A DNA stretch of 7,649 bases from JADGQA01 sp964579855 (lineage in GTDB: Bacteria > Bacteroidota > Ignavibacteria > UBA10030). Where the stretch lies: positions 1 through 7,649 of the forward strand of contig CAZOIM010000190.1 of NCBI GenBank assembly GCA_964579855.1, given 5' to 3'. Every line of letters begins with the position of its first letter. Positions within the stretch are counted from its first letter, which is position 1. A program made the position numbers and the translations under genes. Under the pieces are notes generated by a model that was not told the DNA's origin, did not search any database, and saw nothing but the letters and a program-made list of their open reading frames with translations. This document shows, one piece after another, positions 6,032 to 7,649 of the stretch.

Positions 6032-6865
6032 ATGAATCTGAGTGACGTGACAAAATCCTATGATTTTTCCGGTCGAACGGTCGTTATCACCGGGGGCGCA
6101 GGAGTCCTGGGTGGAGAAATGGCCTGTGCCCTCATCGGCGTGAACGCCAATGTCGTCATTCTCGATCGGGATCCCGCACTGGCAGACCTTGTTGTGAAAC
6201 GATTTGAACAGACCAAAGGTAGGTTTCTTGTCGTTAAGGGTAACGTTCTTGAACGGACCAGTCTTGAAGAAGCCGCTGAAGAGATAGTGGGTCATTTCGG
6301 ACGAATCGATTGTTTGATCAACGGTGCAGGAGGCAACAATCCGAAGGCGACAACGAATCCGGAGCAGGGATTTTTCGATCTTCCGGCCGATGCCATCAAG
6401 TTTGTTTCGGAACTTAATCTATTGGGGACAATCCTCCCGAGCCAGGTGTTTGGCAAGTATATGGTCGCACAGAAGGAAGGAATTATTCTCAACATTTCAT
6501 CGATGAATGCCTTCCGGCCCTTGACGCGTATACCGGCGTATTCCGCCGCAAAAGCAGCGGTGAGCAATTTCACGCAATGGCTTGCAGTTCATATGGCGCA
6601 AGAGTATTCAGCAGATATCCGCGTCAATGCCATTGCCCCGGGTTTTTTTCTTACCGATCAGAATAGATTCCTGTTGACTGACAAGGAAACTGGCAAGCAG
6701 ACTGCCCGAGGGAAAAAAATTCTGGATCATACTCCAATGGGGAGATACGGGTGCCCTGAGGATCTACTTGGAGCAGTTCTGTGGTTGCTTTCACCGATGT
6801 CAAAATTCGTTACAGGAATCGTGGTCCCGATTGACGGCGGTTTCTCAGCATATTCAGGCGTGTAG
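6032..6865 (+). CDS. uxuB: SDR-type D-fructuronate reductase / mannonate oxidoreductase (UxuB-like)
   Basis: This 277-residue cytoplasmic short-chain dehydrogenase is predicted to reduce fructuronate to D-mannonate with NAD(P)H, the step before UxuA dehydration to KDG. It has the cofactor motif T-G-G-A-G-V-L-G at 20-27, Asp45 after the second strand, N-G-A-G at 97-100 and catalytic Asn129, Ser157, Tyr170 and Lys174. The G-G-N-N-P-K-A-T-T segment (100-108) and the extended F-F-L-T-D-Q-N-R-F-L-L-T-D loop (205-217) are what I associate with the SDR form of UxuB (as in Bacillus YjmF) rather than generic SDRs. A tagaturonate reductase role cannot be excluded. AGAGGAA at 6016-6022 is a good Shine-Dalgarno sequence nine bases before the ATG. 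It lies 77 bases after the permease and 48 before kdgK, so read-through transcription is plausible. It ends in TAG. Confidence 0.85.
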   Translation: MNLSDVTKSYDFSGRTVVITGGAGVLGGEMACALIGVNANVVILDRDPALADLVVKRFEQTKGRFLVVKGNVLERTSLEEAAEEIVGHFGRIDCLINGAGGNNPKATTNPEQGFFDLPADAIKFVSELNLLGTILPSQVFGKYMVAQKEGIILNISSMNAFRPLTRIPAYSAAKAAVSNFTQWLAVHMAQEYSADIRVNAIAPGFFLTDQNRFLLTDKETGKQTARGKKILDHTPMGRYGCPEDLLGAVLWLLSPMSKFVTGIVVPIDGGFSAYSGV

Positions 6866-6871
6866 ACCTGG

Positions 6872-6886
6872 AATGATTGAATCATT
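6872..6886. promoter_or_regulatory. 15-bp perfect palindrome in the uxuB-kdgK spacer
   Basis: AATGATTGAATCATT has two 7-base arms that are exact reverse complements around a single central G. It lies in the 48-base spacer, 27 bases before the kdgK start. There is no T-run after it and the stem is AT-rich with a 1-base centre, so it is not a terminator. A protein-binding site is possible, but only this one copy was seen. Confidence 0.3.
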
Positions 6887-6913
6887 ACACTTAGAACAGA
6901 CCGAGGTTTCTTT

Positions 6914-7649
6914 ATGAGTAGTGAATTGAATATTCCCACAAAAGGCGCACTCGACTTGGTTTCACTTGGTGCACTCGTCCACCGTCTCGATCCTGGTATC
7001 ATCCCGTTTCGAAAGGCAACAGAATGTCAGATCCATGTGAGCGGCGGCGAATTCAACGTTGCAGCAAACCTTTCCGATTGTTTTCGTCTGAACACGGGAA
7101 TCTCGACAGCAATGTCAGACTATCCAATTGGAGACCTCATCGCCGAACGCGTGAAAGCGATGGGTGTAAAACCATTTTACAAACACTTCAAACATAATGG
7201 GGTGAATGGCCCAAACATGGCAACCGTGTACAGTGACCACGGACATGGTGTGCGCCCTCCGGTGGTATTCTACAATCGGTCAAACGAAGCTGCAGCGCAT
7301 CTGAAGCCGGGTGATTTTGATTGGTCAGGGATTTTTGCCGGAGGGGTACGATGGTTCCATAGTGGCGGGATTTTCGCGGCGTTGTCTGAAACCACGGGTG
7401 AACTCATCATCGAAGGAATGAAGGCTGCAAAAAAGGCTGGATCGATCATCAGTTTCGATCTGAATTTTCGTGAAAAGCTTTGGAACATTTGGGGCGGCGA
7501 AAAGAAAGCGGCGGAAGTAATAAGCCGCATCGTCGAGAATGTGGACGTGTTGGTGGGAAACGAAGAAGATTTGCAGAAAGGCCTGGGTATACCAGGTCCT
7601 GAAATGGCCGCAAAGTCGGCCCTTGATCCTAAGACCTTCTTTGAGATGA
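6914..7649 (+). CDS. kdgK: PfkB-family sugar kinase, probable 2-keto-3-deoxygluconate kinase (3' end cut off)
   Basis: The open frame runs 245 codons from ATG 6914 to the window edge without a stop. The product is a ribokinase-like cytoplasmic kinase expected to phosphorylate KDG to KDPG, the point where both uronate branches in this cluster meet. Visible features are the PfkB N-terminal substrate motif H-V-S-G-G-E-F-N-V-A-A-N at 41-52, D-Y-P-I-G-D at 69-74, F-H-S-G-G at 148-152, S-F-D-L-N-F-R-E-K-L-W at 180-190 (typical of KDG kinases, in the D-x-N-x-R form) and V-G-N-E-E-D-L at 214-220. The catalytic-base and ATP anion-hole motif (G-x-G-D) would lie in the missing C-terminus, roughly a further third of the protein. 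GAGG at 6903-6906, seven bases before the ATG, supports the start. Substrate is assigned from motif and context; another sugar-acid kinase is possible. Confidence 0.85.
   Translation, partial: MSSELNIPTKGALDLVSLGALVHRLDPGIIPFRKATECQIHVSGGEFNVAANLSDCFRLNTGISTAMSDYPIGDLIAERVKAMGVKPFYKHFKHNGVNGPNMATVYSDHGHGVRPPVVFYNRSNEAAAHLKPGDFDWSGIFAGGVRWFHSGGIFAALSETTGELIIEGMKAAKKAGSIISFDLNFREKLWNIWGGEKKAAEVISRIVENVDVLVGNEEDLQKGLGIPGPEMAAKSALDPKTFFEM

Noticed and set aside
5520..6053. 177-codon - strand open frame spanning the N gap
   Set aside because: It exists only because N bases are read through, and it lies antisense to the permease.

Overview
The window is a block of pectin and hexuronate catabolism genes, all on the + strand. 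It looks like a metagenome-assembled contig, because it contains one scaffold gap of exactly 100 N. Base composition is moderate (roughly half GC by eye). The organism is not identifiable with certainty. The secreted GH28 enzyme, the GntR-LacI chimeric regulator and the sugar kinase most resemble forms I know from Bacteroidota, Ignavibacteria and related groups. Clear Shine-Dalgarno sequences before some genes argue against a typical Bacteroidales genome. This assignment is inference from remembered family patterns.

Layout: (1) bases 1-140 hold the last 45 codons of a probable pectin methylesterase (CE8). (2) 314-2002 encodes a secreted GH28 polygalacturonase-type hydrolase. (3) 2003-2160 is an intergenic region with a well-formed sigma70-type promoter whose -10 box lies inside a GTATAC/GTATAC operator-like repeat. 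(4) 2161-3282 encodes a GntR-LacI chimeric regulator. (5) 3295-4050 encodes KduD. (6) 4195-5954 encodes an ExuT-like major facilitator permease, broken by an in-frame TGA at 5017-5019 and by the N gap at 5645-5744. (7) 6032-6865 encodes an SDR-type fructuronate reductase (UxuB-like). (8) 6914 to the window end encodes the first 245 residues of a PfkB-type 2-keto-3-deoxygluconate kinase.

Likely joint function: esterified pectin is de-esterified by CE8 and cut to galacturonate by GH28 outside the cytoplasm. Uronates are imported by the permease. Inside the cell, UxuB (isomerase branch, through mannonate) and KduD (unsaturated-uronate branch) both lead to 2-keto-3-deoxygluconate (KDG), which KdgK phosphorylates. 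The regulator probably senses a uronate-derived ligand and controls its own promoter. The partner enzymes UxaC, UxuA, KduI and KDPG aldolase, and any pectate lyase, are not in the window.

The parts most worth a second look are the promoter/operator overlap before the regulator, the single in-frame TGA in the permease, the 55-bp repeat flanking the N gap (removing it restores the frame), and an unusually large hydrophilic insert in the permease. I see no RNA genes, CRISPR arrays, mobile elements or convincing terminators.
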